A stretch of DNA of 64,000 nt from Streptacidiphilus carbonis (GCF_000787775.1 NZ_BBPM01000008.1:1-64000); one strand, 5' to 3'. Positions 49,911 to 60,916 are shown, counted from the first letter of the stretch. Program-made: numbers and translations. Notes: generated by a model not told the origin, from the letters alone.

Positions 49911-51149
49911 GAAGCTGGGATCGCGGAAGTGCACCCGGTAGGGCCTTGTCCCGCCGTCGCTGACGACATGCACGCCCAGCTCGCCCTTGGGCGACTCCAC
50001 CGCCGCGTAGGCCTGTCCGGCCGGGACGTGGAAGCCCTCGGTCACCAGCTTGAAGTGGTGGATCAGGGCTTCCATGGACTCGCCCATGATCGTGCGGATG
50101 TGGTCCAGCGAGTTGCCCATGCCGTCCGGGCCCAGCGCCAGCTGGGCCGGCCAGGCGATCTTCCTGTCCTCGACCATCACCCGCCCCGGGCCGCCGCGCA
50201 GCTGGTCCAGGCACTGCTCGACGATGCGCAGCGACTGCTCCATCTCCGCCAGCCGGATCAGGAAGCGGCCGTAGGAGTCGCAGGTGTCGGCGGTCGGCAC
50301 CTCGAACTCGTACTGCTCGTAGCCGCAGTAGGGGTCGGACTTGCGCAGGTCGTGCGGCAGCCCGGTGGAGCGCAGGATCGGCCCGGTCGCGCCGAGCGCC
50401 ATGCAGCCGGCCAGGTCCAGATAGCCGACGTCCACCAACCGGGCCTTGAACACCGGGTTGTTGGTCGCCAGCTTGTCGTACTCGTGCATCCGCCCGCGCA
50501 GCGTCTTCACGCCCTCGCGGATCTGGTCCAGCGCACCGGGCGGCAGGTCCTGCGCCAGCCCGCCGGGGCGGACGTAGGCGTGGTTCATCCGCAGCCCGGT
50601 GACCAGCTCGAAGATGTCGAGGATGATCTCGCGGTCGCGGAACCCGTAGATCATCAGGGTGGTGGAGCCGATCTCCATCCCGCCGGTGGCCAGGCAGACC
50701 AGGTGCGAGGAGATCCGGTTGAGCTCCATCATCAGCACCCGGATGACGGTGGCCCGCTCCGGGATGTCGTCGGTGATCCCGAGCAGCCGCTCCACCGCCA
50801 GGCAGTAGGCGGCCTCGTTGAACAGCGGGGTCAGGTAGTCCATCCGGGTCACGAAGGTCGTGCCCTGGGTCCAGTTCCTGAACTCCATGTTCTTCTCGAT
50901 GCCGGTGTGCAGATAGCCGATCCCGCACCTGGCCTCGGTGACGGTCTCGCCGTCGATCTCCAGGATCAGCCGCAGCACTCCGTGGGTGGAGGGGTGCTGC
51001 GGACCCATGTTGACGATGATCCGCTCGTCGTCGGCCTTGGCCGCCGCCGTGACGATCTCGTCCCAGTCCCCGCCGGTGACGGTGTAGACCCGCCCCTCGG
51101 TGGTCTCCCGACCGGGGGCCTCCGCCTGCTGTTGAGTCTGACTCTCCAT
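49806..51149 (-). CDS. nuoD: NADH-quinone oxidoreductase subunit D
   Basis: 447 residues from ATG at 51149 (1-bp overlap, TGATG, with nuoC). The 49-kDa subunit, which with NuoB forms the quinone-reduction site. Landmarks: [24 protein letters not shown] with the quinone-contacting His, [32 protein letters not shown], and the highly conserved end [35 protein letters not shown]-stop (written in two known blocks: residues ~413-430 and 431-447). The C-terminal 34 codons are duplicated just downstream. Confidence 0.97.
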
Positions 51150-51939
51150 CAGTTGTACGACCTCCGCTGGTCGGGAGCCGGGATCTGCGCGCCCTTGTAC
51201 TCGACGGCGATGCCGCCGAGCGGGTAGTCCTTGCGCTGCGGGTGACCCAGCCAGTCGTCCGGCATCATGATCCGGGTGAGCGCCGGGTGGCCCTCGAAGA
51301 CGATGCCGAAGAAGTCGTACGTCTCCCGCTCGTGCCAGTCGTTGGTGGGATACACCAGGCAGGTGGAGGGGATCACCGGATCGTCGTCCGGCGCCGAGGT
51401 CTCCACCCGGATCAGCCGGTTGTGGGTGATCGAGCGCAGGTGGTAGACCGCGTGCAGCTCGCGCCCCTTGTCGCCGGGGTAGTGCACCCCGCTGACGCCG
51501 GTGCACAGCTCGAAGCGCAGCGCCGGGTCGTCCCGCAGGGTCTTCATCACCTGCGGCAGGAACTGCCGCTCGACGTGGAAGGTGATCTCGCCGCGGTCCA
51601 CGACCGTCTTGTCGATCACCGAGCCCACGTCCAGGCCCTGCTCCTCCAGCGCGCCCTCGAACTCGTCGGCGCACTCGTCGAACCAGCCGTGCCCGTAGGG
51701 ACGGGGCGAGGCCCCCGGCAGCACGATCGGCCTGACCAGCCGGCCGTAGCCCGAGGTGTCGCCGCTGTTCCCGCCGACCCCGGCCTGCTCGCTGGGGTTG
51801 GACCCGCCGAACATCCCGTGCCGGACGCCGACGATCTCCAGCTCCGTCGCACCGCCGCGGGGGGTGGGCACCGAGCCCTCCTCGGTACTGCCCGTCTCAC
51901 CCGTCGTGTTGCCGGTGCCGTTTTCCCCGGTGGAGTCAC

Positions 51940-51943
<4 letters not shown>
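51149..51943 (-). CDS. nuoC: NADH-quinone oxidoreductase subunit C
   Basis: 264 residues from GTG at 51943 (GTGA with nuoB stop). The 30-kDa subunit. After an acidic, Gly/Thr-rich N-terminal tail of ~45 residues and [28 protein letters not shown], the core shows [29 protein letters not shown] and the family signature [40 protein letters not shown]. The N-terminal extension is much longer than in E. coli or Thermus. It stabilises the NuoB-D-I module. Confidence 0.96.
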
Positions 51944-52494
<551 letters not shown>

Positions 52495-52569
52495 CTGGTG
52501 GTCCTCTCAGCTCGTCAGCTCGTCCCGACCGGTTGCTTGCGGTGTGCGATCAGTGCCACTCGGCCCCAC

Positions 52570-52929
52570 TCAGTCCCACTCCAGGCCCCCGCGCCGCCAG
52601 ACGTACGCATAGGCGACGAAGACCGTGGCGATGAACAGCACCATCTCCACCAGGCCGAAGATCCCCAACGAGTCGAAGGAGACGGCCCAGGGGTAGAGGA
52701 AGACGATCTCGATGTCGAAGACGATGAAGAGCATCGCCGTCAGGTAGTACTTGATCGGGAACCGACCACCGCCGACCGGCTGCGGCGTCGGCTCGATACC
52801 GCACTCGTAGGCGTCCAATTTGGCGCGGTTGTACCGCTTCGGACCGGTCAGCGCGGCCATCGCCACGGACCCGATCGCGAAGGCAGCCGCGAGGGCGCCA
52901 AGTACCAGAATCGGCGCATATGCGTTCAT
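52570..52929 (-). CDS. nuoA: NADH-quinone oxidoreductase subunit A
   Basis: 119 residues from ATG at 52929, preceded by GGGAGGT. Three helices with the family core LDAYECGIEPTPQPVGGGRFPIKYYLTAMLFIVFDIEIVFLYPWAV; the Cys in this loop lies beside the quinone tunnel. It is the first gene of the operon. A Rex operator lies 87-102 bp upstream of the start, and two Crp-type sites lie further out, so NADH/NAD+ control is expected. Confidence 0.97.
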   Translation of the reverse strand: MNAYAPILVLGALAAAFAIGSVAMAALTGPKRYNRAKLDAYECGIEPTPQPVGGGRFPIKYYLTAMLFIVFDIEIVFLYPWAVSFDSLGIFGLVEMVLFIATVFVAYAYVWRRGGLEWD

Positions 52930-53015
52930 ACCGAACGACCTCCCAGGCGTCAGTCGGGTCCGACGTCCCTGTCGGTGACTGCAGGTCCTCACAGCTCGGG
53001 GGCTTGATCAACCCA

Positions 53016-53031
53016 TGTGAGGCAGTTCACA
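53016..53031 (-). promoter_or_regulatory. Rex (NADH/NAD+ sensor) operator of nuo
   Basis: On the minus strand this reads TGTGAACTGCCTCACA, differing from the S. coelicolor Rex consensus TGTGAACNNNTTCACA at one defined position. Rex represses respiratory genes when NADH is low and releases when NADH rises; nuo is a known Rex target in S. coelicolor. The rex gene itself is not in the window. Confidence 0.85.
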
Positions 53032-53068
53032 AGCCCCCAAGACGGCTGCATCCTATGCCCGTTCGCAT

Positions 53069-53115
53069 GTGATCTGCGACACGGGGGTCAGCCCCTTCAA
53101 TGTGATCTACGCCAC
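53069..53115. promoter_or_regulatory. two Crp-consensus sites, 33 bp apart
   Basis: GTGATCTGCGACAC at 53069-53082 and GTGATCTACGCCAC at 53102-53115 both fit the Streptomyces Crp pattern GTG-N6-GNCAC, in the same orientation, and share most of the free positions. They lie about 140-187 bp upstream of nuoA. They could also be degenerate Rex half-sites (TGTGA). Confidence 0.5.
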
Positions 53116-53786
53116 CTGACGAATGATCATGAGGTCATGGGGAGGCAAAATCAGCCACTCCCCGTGTGCTTGTATTCACAAAGAGCCAACAGAGGGGGCA
53201 TCAGTGCAGGTTGGAGGCCATGTCGTTTATCAGACGAGGAGCTTCCATCGCAACTTTTGCCGGTGGCAGCGGCACGTGTTATTGATCGCCACCCCGGGAG
53301 GGTGGCGGCACAGGCGGCACGTTGACGGGGAAGCCGGAGGGGGCATCGGGACGGCAGGACTGCAACGCTGCGTGACGCGACGACTGCGTCTTGCTCATGC
53401 AGCACCACCCTTGCCGCCGCTCGACTCCGCCTCGCCGGCCATCTACGCCTCGGGGGAGGGAGACGGGGCGCGCACGATTGCCGGGTGCGAGGGTGTGCGG
53501 CGGGGATGCAGGAACGTTCCGTCAGGCCGACTTCCGCAGAACTCGGGTCACTTTTTGCGGAATGCCAAGCTGTGTCCGATGGCCCGGGTTCGCGGAGATG
53601 CGCCCCGGCCGCGCGGGCCAACGGGCCACGGCCGAGGTCCGGCTCCCCTCTCGTCGGCCCGCGAGCGGAGCGCGCAACAGCAACAAGCCGGGGGCGGGGC
53701 GGGCGGCGGGGGCGCGGTGCAAGCCGCCCACGGCTGCCGAAAACAGCAGCGGCGACGTCCTGCCGCCCCCGCCGCCCGGGAAACGG

Positions 53787-55103
53787 TCAGGCTCGGGGGG
53801 CCACCTTCGCCAGGCCGTTGATGATCCGGTCCATCGCGTCGCCGCCCTGCGTATCGGTGAGGTTGGCCAGCAGCTTCAGGACGAACTTCATCAGCACGGG
53901 GTGGGTCAGGCCGTGCTGGGCCGCCATCCGCATCACCAGCGGGTTGCCGATGGCCTTCACGAAGCCGCGGCCCAGCGAGTAGTAGCCGCCGTAGATGTCC
54001 TTGAGGATGCTCGGGTACGCCTCCAGCGCCCGCTCCCGGCCCAGGTCGGTCTGCCGGGCCAGGGCCTGGACGATGACGCCGGCCGCCAGCTGGCCGGACT
54101 CCATCGCATAGGCGATGCCCTCGCCGTTGAACGGGTTGACCATCCCGCCCGCGTCGCCGACCAGCAGGAAGCCGCGGGTGTAGTGCGGCTGGCGGTTGAA
54201 CGCCATCGGCAGGGCCGCGCCGCGGATCGGCTCGGTCATGTTGTCCGGGGTGTAGCCCCACTCCTCGGGCATCCCCGCGCACCACACCTTGAGCAGCTCG
54301 CGGTAGTCGATGTCCTTGAAGGACTTGGTGGTGTTCAGCAGGCCCAGGCCGACGTTGCTGGTGCCGTCGCCCATGCCGAAGATCCAGCCGTACCCCGGGA
54401 GCAGCTTCTCCTGCCCGGACCTGCGGTCCCACAGCTCCAGCCAGGACTCCAGGTAGTCGTCCTCGCTGCGCGGGGAGTTGAAGTAGGTGCGGTACGCCAC
54501 GCCCATCGGGCGGTCGTCGCGCCGGTGCAGGCCCATGGCCAGCGAGAGCCGGGTGGAGTTGCCGTCGGCGGCCACCACCAGCGGGGCCTTGAAGACGACC
54601 TCGCGCTTCTCCTCGCCGAGCTTCGCGGTCACCCCGGTGATCCGTCCGGTCCGCGGGTCGACCACCGGCCCGGTGACATTGCACAGCTGGTGCAGCTTGG
54701 CGCCGGCCTTCTCCGCCTGGGAGGCCAGCAGTTCGTCGAAGTCGGCGCGCTTGCGGACCAGCCCGTAGTCGGGGAAGCTCGCCAGCTCCGGCCAGTCCAG
54801 TTCCAGCCGCACCCCGCCGCCGATGATCCGCAGGCCCTTGTTGCGCAGCCAGCCGGCCTCCTCGGAGATGTCGATCCCCATGTCCACCAACTGCTTGACG
54901 GCGCGCGGCGTCAGCCCGTCCCCGCACACCTTCTCCCTGGGGAACTGCGCCTTCTCCAGCAGCAGCACCTCCAGACCGGCCCGGGCCAGGTGATAGGCCG
55001 TGGTCGAGCCCGCGGGGCCGGCTCCGACGACGATCACATCGGCCTCGGCCTCGACGGCGGCGCTCTGCGCGGTCTGCTGGGTCTGCTGGGTCGACTGCGA
55101 CAC
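53787..55103 (-). CDS. geranylgeranyl-reductase-family flavoprotein (MenJ-like)
   Basis: 438 residues from GTG at 55103 (AGGAG upstream). FAD fold: VIVVGAGPAGSTTAYHLARAGLEVLLLEKA (~24-53), the family motif FPREKVCGDGLTPRAVKQL (~55-73), RKRADFDELL, and GFLLVGDAGGMVNPFNGEGIAYAMESG (~305-331). This family reduces isoprenoid double bonds; the mycobacterial MenJ saturates one unit of the menaquinone tail, a role that suits its place between nuo and menG. Archaeal lipid-type reduction is less likely in this host. The first 20 residues are a Gln/Thr repeat (QQTQQTAQ). Confidence 0.85.
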   Translation of the reverse strand: MSQSTQQTQQTAQSAAVEAEADVIVVGAGPAGSTTAYHLARAGLEVLLLEKAQFPREKVCGDGLTPRAVKQLVDMGIDISEEAGWLRNKGLRIIGGGVRLELDWPELASFPDYGLVRKRADFDELLASQAEKAGAKLHQLCNVTGPVVDPRTGRITGVTAKLGEEKREVVFKAPLVVAADGNSTRLSLAMGLHRRDDRPMGVAYRTYFNSPRSEDDYLESWLELWDRRSGQEKLLPGYGWIFGMGDGTSNVGLGLLNTTKSFKDIDYRELLKVWCAGMPEEWGYTPDNMTEPIRGAALPMAFNRQPHYTRGFLLVGDAGGMVNPFNGEGIAYAMESGQLAAGVIVQALARQTDLGRERALEAYPSILKDIYGGYYSLGRGFVKAIGNPLVMRMAAQHGLTHPVLMKFVLKLLANLTDTQGGDAMDRIINGLAKVAPRA

Positions 55104-55231
55104 CGGGGACTCCTGCTGCTCTCGGGGGAAGGCACGGCGGCCCCGCAGGGGCCACTGCGCAGTCTAGGAGATGCCGCCTACCCTGCTGGGGATCACCCGC
55201 CACATCCGCCGACCGTCTGTGAGGAGCAACG

Positions 55232-55642
55232 ATGCACCTGGGAGTCATGGGGCACCACGACCTGTCCGAGATCACCGAGATGCTGGTCCGCGGTGAGCTC
55301 TGGAGACTGGTGACCGGCTACCAGACCTACGGCCTGGTCGGCGTCAGCCCGTTGGGGCCGGGCCCGGAGAGCTGGTTCGCCACCGCGGTGCTGGAGCACG
55401 GCGGGACGTTGGAGGTGGTCGGCGGGCCGCCGCCGTCCCCGCTGCTGCGCCGGGCGCGCGCGGTGCACCGGCTGGCGCCGGGGCTGGACCCGGCCGACTC
55501 GCTGCTCAGCCTGGTCGACGAACTGGTCGCGGTCTGGGACGGCAGCCCCGACGGCCGGATCTCCGGCGCGGTCGCCCGCGCGGAGGCGCAGGGCATCCAT
55601 GTCCACCGCGTCTGGCCCGAGGGCTCGGCGCACGCCGGCTGA
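55232..55642 (+). CDS. conserved small protein of unknown function
   Basis: 136 residues with GAGGAGC before the ATG. I do not recognise a domain. The chain opens MHLGVMGHHDLSEITEMLVRGELWRLVTGYQTYGLVGVSPLGPGPESWF, then a compact acidic C-terminal half (GLDPADSLLSLVDELVAVWDGSPDGRISGAVARAEAQGIHV). It looks soluble and folded. It is the only plus-strand gene among menaquinone genes and is convergent with menG, 22 bp apart. The position beside respiration genes hints at, but does not show, a related role. Confidence 0.7.
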   Translation: MHLGVMGHHDLSEITEMLVRGELWRLVTGYQTYGLVGVSPLGPGPESWFATAVLEHGGTLEVVGGPPPSPLLRRARAVHRLAPGLDPADSLLSLVDELVAVWDGSPDGRISGAVARAEAQGIHVHRVWPEGSAHAG

Positions 55643-55664
55643 ACGGGCGTACTCCAGAAAGGCC

Positions 55665-56366
55665 CTAGCCGCGGATCCCGCGGTGCAGGGCGACGATGCC
55701 GCCGGTGAGGTTGCGCCAGGCGACCTTCGACCAGCCGGCCTGCTGGAGCAGCGCGCCGAGGGCGGCCTGGTCGGGCCAGGCGCGGATGGAGTCGGCCAAG
55801 TAGACGTAGGCGTCCGGGTTGCTGCTGACCGCGGTGGCCACCGGCGGCAGCGCGCGCATCAGGTACTCCGAGTAGACGGTGCGGAACGGCGCCCAGACCG
55901 GGTGGCTGAACTCGCAGATGACGACCCGGCCGCCGGGCCTGGTGACGCGCAGCAGCTCACGCAGGGCGGCGTCGGTGTCCTGGACGTTGCGCAGCCCGAA
56001 GGAGATGGTGACGGCGTCGAACACGCCGTCGGCGAAGGGCAGCCGGGTGGCGTCGCCGGCCGTGAGCGGCAGTTCGGGGTGGCGGCGCTTGCCCTCGCGC
56101 AGCATCCCGAGCGAGAAGTCGCAGGGCACCACCGTCGCGCCGGCCTCGGCGAAGGGCAGCGAGGAGGTCGCCGTCCCGGCGGCGAGGTCGAGCACCCGCT
56201 CCCCCGGCCTGGCGTCCACCGCGCGGGCGACGGCCTTGCGCCACAGCCGGGTCTGGCCCAGCGAGAGCACATCGTTGGTGATGTCGTACTTGGCCGCGAC
56301 GTCGTCGAACATGGAGGCGACTTCGTGCGGCTGCTTGTCCAGGGAGGCTCGGGTCACGGACCCCAT
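55665..56366 (-). CDS. menG: demethylmenaquinone methyltransferase
   Basis: 233 residues. UbiE/MenG family: [31 protein letters not shown] at the start, SAM loop [13 protein letters not shown] (~57-69), [57 protein letters not shown], and the ending [12 protein letters not shown]. It adds the last methyl group of menaquinone. It is on the same strand as the mqnC block but probably separately expressed, being 34 bp downstream of the small amidohydrolase-like gene. Confidence 0.95.
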   Translation of the reverse strand: MGSVTRASLDKQPHEVASMFDDVAAKYDITNDVLSLGQTRLWRKAVARAVDARPGERVLDLAAGTATSSLPFAEAGATVVPCDFSLGMLREGKRRHPELPLTAGDATRLPFADGVFDAVTISFGLRNVQDTDAALRELLRVTRPGGRVVICEFSHPVWAPFRTVYSEYLMRALPPVATAVSSNPDAYVYLADSIRAWPDQAALGALLQQAGWSKVAWRNLTGGIVALHRGIRG

Positions 56367-56399
56367 TGTTCACCCATGGGGGACGTGCTCCGGCACCGC

Positions 56400-56807
56400 T
56401 CAGGCCCGGCGGTGGACGAGTCGGCCGCCGAGGACGGTGGCCAGGCAGCTGCCGTCCGGGGCGCGGACCGCCAGGTCGGCCCGGCTGCCGACGGCCAGGA
56501 CGGGCGTGCGTCCGTCCACGGCCAGGCCGTTGCGGTGCGCGGCGGCCCGCAGCTCGGGGTCGGTGAAAGCGGCGGGTTGGGCCGCGGTCGCGCCGGAGCG
56601 CAGCAGGGCGTACACCCGCTCCCGCGCGCTGGGCGCGTCCGGCAGCGCGCCCTGGTGCAGTGCGCCGGGCGCGACCACCCCGTCCCAGCGCCGCACCCGT
56701 GCCCGCGGGTAGGCGGACTCCAGCTCGGCCGCCGGGCCGACCGCGGCGATGCGCTCGCCGTCCACGGCCACGGCGGTGCCGTCCGAACCGGTATGAAGGG
56801 TCAGCAA
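56400..56807 (-). CDS. amidohydrolase-like small protein next to mqnC
   Basis: 135 residues from TTG at 56807, 4 bp after the mqnC stop, so very likely co-translated. The sequence resembles only the outer beta-sandwich part of imidazolonepropionase/adenosine-deaminase-type amidohydrolases: TLHTGSDGTAVAVDGERIAAVGPAAELESAYP at the N-terminus and GRTPVLAVGSRADLAVRAPDGSCLATVLGGRLVHRR at the C-terminus. The metal-binding barrel (HxH and later His/Asp) is absent, although ALHQG is present. It cannot be a standard deaminase and may assist MqnC or be a remnant scaffold. Confidence 0.7.
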   Translation of the reverse strand: MLTLHTGSDGTAVAVDGERIAAVGPAAELESAYPRARVRRWDGVVAPGALHQGALPDAPSARERVYALLRSGATAAQPAAFTDPELRAAAHRNGLAVDGRTPVLAVGSRADLAVRAPDGSCLATVLGGRLVHRRA

Positions 56808-56811
56808 GACG

Positions 56812-58026
56812 TCAGTTGGCGTTCAGGAGCTTGAGCTCCGGGTGCGCCGTGCCCCCGCTGATCGCGGTGGACGCGATGTGCGAGTACGCGTGGTCGTTGA
56901 CCGGGTCGTTCGCAGGGTCGTCGTGGACCACGATGTGCTCGTAGGTGGTGGCGCGCTGCGCGGGGACGCGGCCGGCCGAGCGGATCAGGTTGATCAGCTC
57001 CATCCGGTTGGAGCGGTGCTTGGCGCCGGCCGAGGAGACCACGTTCTCCTCCAGCATCACCGAGCCCAGGTCGTCCGCGCCGTAGTGCAGCGTCAGCTGC
57101 CCCATCTCCTTGCCGACGGTCAGCCAGGAGCCCTGGATGTGGGCGACGTTGTCGAGGAACAGCCGGGCCACCGCGATCAGCCGCAGGTACTCGAACAGCG
57201 TGGCCTGGGTGCGGCCCTTGAGGTGGTTGTTCTCGGGCTGGTAGGTGTACGGGATGAAGGCGCGGAAGCCGCCGGTGCGGTCCTGCACCTCGCGGATCAT
57301 ATGCAGGTGCTCGATCCGCTCGGCGTTGGTCTCGCCGGTGCCCATCAGCATGGTGGAGGTGGACTCGACGCCCAGGTTGTGGGCGATCTCCATGATCTCC
57401 AGCCAGCGCTCCCCGGACTCCTTCAACGGCGCGATGGCCTTGCGGGGGCGCTCGGGCAGCAGCTCCGCGCCGGCGCCCGCGAACGAGTCGAGCCCGGCCG
57501 CGTGGATCCGGCGGATCGCCTCCTCGGCGGTGACCCCGGAGATCCGCGACATGTGCTCGACCTCGGAGGCGCCGAGGGAGTGGATCACCAGCTGCGGGAA
57601 GTCCTTCTTGATCGCGGAGAAGGCCCGCTCGTAGTACTCCACCCCGTAGTCGGGGTGGTGGCCGCCCTGGAACATGATCTGGGTGCCGCCGAGCTCGACC
57701 GTCTCCGCGCAGCGGCGCAGGATCTCCTCCAGATCCCGCGACCAGCCCTTCTCCACATCCTTGGGAGCGGCGTAGAAGGCGCAGAACTTGCAGGCCGTCA
57801 CACACACATTGGTGTAGTTGATGTTGCGTTCGATGATGTACGTGGCGATGTGCTCGGTGCCCGCGTAGCGGCGACGGCGCGCGGCGTCGGCGGCGGCGCC
57901 GAGGGCGTGCAGGGGGGCGTGGCGGTAGATCTCCAGCGCCTCCTCGGGAGTGATGCGCCCCCCGGCCGCGGCGCGGTCGAGGACTGCCTGCAGATCCGTC
58001 TCCTGGGGCTGGGCGGTCTCAAGCAC
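56812..58026 (-). CDS. mqnC: cyclic dehypoxanthinyl futalosine synthase
   Basis: 404 residues from GTG at 58026, GAGAGGA upstream. A radical-SAM enzyme with CVTACKFCAF (Cys75, 79, 82) binding the 4Fe-4S cluster. Other blocks: RNINYTNVC before it, TQIMFQGGHHPDYGVEYYERAF, STSTMLMGTGETNAERIEHL, and QGSWLTVGKEMGQLTLHYGADDLGSVMLEENVV. It cyclises dehypoxanthine futalosine in the futalosine route to menaquinone. MqnA, the first enzyme, is encoded about 1.8 kb away; MqnB, MqnD and MqnE are not in this window. Confidence 0.96.
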   Translation of the reverse strand: MLETAQPQETDLQAVLDRAAAGGRITPEEALEIYRHAPLHALGAAADAARRRRYAGTEHIATYIIERNINYTNVCVTACKFCAFYAAPKDVEKGWSRDLEEILRRCAETVELGGTQIMFQGGHHPDYGVEYYERAFSAIKKDFPQLVIHSLGASEVEHMSRISGVTAEEAIRRIHAAGLDSFAGAGAELLPERPRKAIAPLKESGERWLEIMEIAHNLGVESTSTMLMGTGETNAERIEHLHMIREVQDRTGGFRAFIPYTYQPENNHLKGRTQATLFEYLRLIAVARLFLDNVAHIQGSWLTVGKEMGQLTLHYGADDLGSVMLEENVVSSAGAKHRSNRMELINLIRSAGRVPAQRATTYEHIVVHDDPANDPVNDHAYSHIASTAISGGTAHPELKLLNAN

Positions 58027-58080
58027 CTCGGCGTCCTCTCACTGTGTCCATACGGTCGCGCCCAGACTACGCCAGCGCCC

Positions 58081-59826
58081 CTACCGGACCTTGTGCAAGT
58101 CGCCGCTGGGCGTCCCACTGCCCGCGCCGTTGTCCTGGTAGTGCAGGGTGCCGTCCCTGTTGAGGGTGAACACCTGGGTGTCGGAGGCCGCCGAGCAGGT
58201 GCCGGCGCTGCTGCCGGGCAGCAGCCGGTCCTTGAAGGTGATCGTGGTCGCCGTGGACGACACCAGCTTGTCACCGCCCAGGCAGGCCACCCCGGCCAGG
58301 CCCCTGACGGTGGTGACGCTCGTGGTGTTCTCGGCGCCGACCGGTCCGGGCCGGATCGCGATCGCGTACGGCTCGCTGAGCAGGCCGTCCGAGGTGACCA
58401 GCGTCCCGGTCCAGATGCCGAGGAACACGGCCGGCACGGCGTTGGGACTGGTCGGACCGGGCGCCGGAGCCGGCGGGGGCGGTCCCGCGCCGGTCGTCGG
58501 CGACGAGGCGGAGGGGTTCGCCGTGGCGGGGGACGTTGCCGAGGGTATGGAGGAGGGTCCGGCGGACGGCGTGACGGAAGCCGTCGCCGTGCCCGCCCCG
58601 AGAACACCGCCGCTGGTCCCCGAACCGCCGTTGCCGCGCGTCAGCAGCGGGACCAGCACCGCTGCCAGCAGCACCACCAGCAGCACGCCGCCGACCAGCA
58701 CCGGCGTCGCACGACGGCCCGGCCGGTGGGGCGGCGCCGCGTCGGACACCCCCGTCGAGCCCGGACCCGGCACCGGCCCCTGTCCTGGCACCGGCCCTGG
58801 TCCTGGCACCGCAGCCGGCGCCGACACCGGCACCGCCGCGGCATCCATCACCGGCGCGGGACCGAACCCGGCGGCCGGCCGTTCCGCCGTGCGGGGTTCC
58901 GCCGTGAGCGGTTCCGCCGTGAGCGGTTCCTCCACCGTCTCCAGATCCAGCAGCTCCGCCGTCCGCCGCCCCACTGAGGCGACCAGCAGCGGCGGCAGCC
59001 AGCCGTCGGCGGGACCGACCCCACCCAGCGCCGCACGCAGTTCCTCCAAGTCCGGTCGCTCCCCCGGCTCCTTGGCCAGGCAGCGCTCGACCACCGTGCG
59101 CAGCGGTCCGTCCGGCAGCCCCTCCAGCCGGGGCGCCTCGTGCATCACCCGGTACAGCAGCAGCACCGGCGAGGTCCCGCTGTCGCCGAAGGGTCCGGCA
59201 CCGGTGGCCGCGAAGGCCAGCACCCCGCCCAGCGCGAAGACGTCGCTCGTGGGTCCCGCCGCCTCGCCCGCGCCCTGTTCCGGCGACATGTAGCCGGGCG
59301 AGCCCACGACGTACCCGGACCGGGTCAGCGCCGTCGCCGCGTCCAGGGCCCGGGCGATGCCGAAGTCGATCAGCCGCGGCCCGTCCAGGGTGAGCAGCAC
59401 ATTGGACGGCTTCAGGTCGCGGTGCACCAGCCCGGTTGCGTGGACGGCGGCCAGCGAGTCGGCCAGGCCGACGCCCAGCATCCGCACCGACTCGTCCGGC
59501 AGCACCCCGAACTCCCGTACCGCGACGTCCAGTCCGGGCCCGGGGACGTACCCGGTGGCCACCCAGGGCTGCTCGCTCTCGGTGTCCGCGTCCAGGACCG
59601 GCGCCGTCCAGACACCGCCCACCCGCCTCGCGGCCGCCACCTCGTGCCGGAACCGGGCCCGGAAGTCGCCGTCGTCGGCCAGGTCGGTGCGCACCAGCTT
59701 GACCGCCACGGTGCGGCCACCGGCGGTACGCCCCAGGTAGACCCGGCCCATGCCGCCCGCGCCGAGCCGCCCCAGCAGCCGGTACGCCCCGATCCGTCGC
59801 GGATCCCCCGCCGCCAACCGTTCCAT
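58081..59826 (-). CDS. membrane Ser/Thr protein kinase
   Basis: 581 residues. Kinase domain ~15-265: glycine loop LGAGGMGRVY (21-30), Lys43 in AVKLV, catalytic HRDLKPSN with Asp137, and DFG at 154-156. A linker with repeated TAEPLTAEP and GPGPVPGQGPVPGPG units leads to one membrane helix (PVLVGGVLLVVLLAAVLVPLLT, ~370-395). The extracellular part has a Ser/Pro/Thr linker and a ~115-residue domain (FLGIWTGTLVTSDGLLSEPYAIAIRP... CLGGDKL... CSAASDTQVFTLNRDGTLHYQD) with a Cys pair and no PASTA units. It is a sensor kinase of unknown ligand, lying between mqnA and mqnC. Confidence 0.9.
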   Translation of the reverse strand: MERLAAGDPRRIGAYRLLGRLGAGGMGRVYLGRTAGGRTVAVKLVRTDLADDGDFRARFRHEVAAARRVGGVWTAPVLDADTESEQPWVATGYVPGPGLDVAVREFGVLPDESVRMLGVGLADSLAAVHATGLVHRDLKPSNVLLTLDGPRLIDFGIARALDAATALTRSGYVVGSPGYMSPEQGAGEAAGPTSDVFALGGVLAFAATGAGPFGDSGTSPVLLLYRVMHEAPRLEGLPDGPLRTVVERCLAKEPGERPDLEELRAALGGVGPADGWLPPLLVASVGRRTAELLDLETVEEPLTAEPLTAEPRTAERPAAGFGPAPVMDAAAVPVSAPAAVPGPGPVPGQGPVPGPGSTGVSDAAPPHRPGRRATPVLVGGVLLVVLLAAVLVPLLTRGNGGSGTSGGVLGAGTATASVTPSAGPSSIPSATSPATANPSASSPTTGAGPPPPAPAPGPTSPNAVPAVFLGIWTGTLVTSDGLLSEPYAIAIRPGPVGAENTTSVTTVRGLAGVACLGGDKLVSSTATTITFKDRLLPGSSAGTCSAASDTQVFTLNRDGTLHYQDNGAGSGTPSGDLHKVR

Positions 59827-59860
59827 GACTGGCCATCATGTCCGGCGGAGCGACGGCCTG

Positions 59861-60826
<966 letters not shown>

Positions 60827-60895
60827 CTAGGGTTTTCCGCAGTTGCAGTTTGATTTCCCATGCAGTACTCGAGCCTGCGGAGCATGTGACCGCGG

Positions 60896-60916
60896 GCTTC
60901 TGTCGTTTTCAGAAGC
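60896..60916 (+). promoter_or_regulatory. hairpin in cold-shock gene leader
   Basis: GCTTCTG/CAGAAGC pair perfectly around TCGTTTT, about 95 nt before the cspA-like start. Long structured leaders are usual for cold-shock genes and can regulate their translation. Confidence 0.5.

Larger units (their letters stand above)
52930..53786. other. 857-bp regulatory and non-coding region upstream of nuoA
   Basis: It contains the Rex operator, two Crp-like sites and, at 53130-53300, a less GC-rich segment. Frames on both strands have composition unlike a folded protein (Arg/Pro/Ala-rich). No gene is supported. Such a long leader could hold extra promoters or an sRNA. Confidence 0.5.

Noticed and set aside
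53123-53821. Open frames upstream of nuoA on both strands
   Set aside because: They are Arg/Pro/Ala-rich with no domain, no ribosome site and no conserved-looking pattern; the region is better explained as regulatory DNA.
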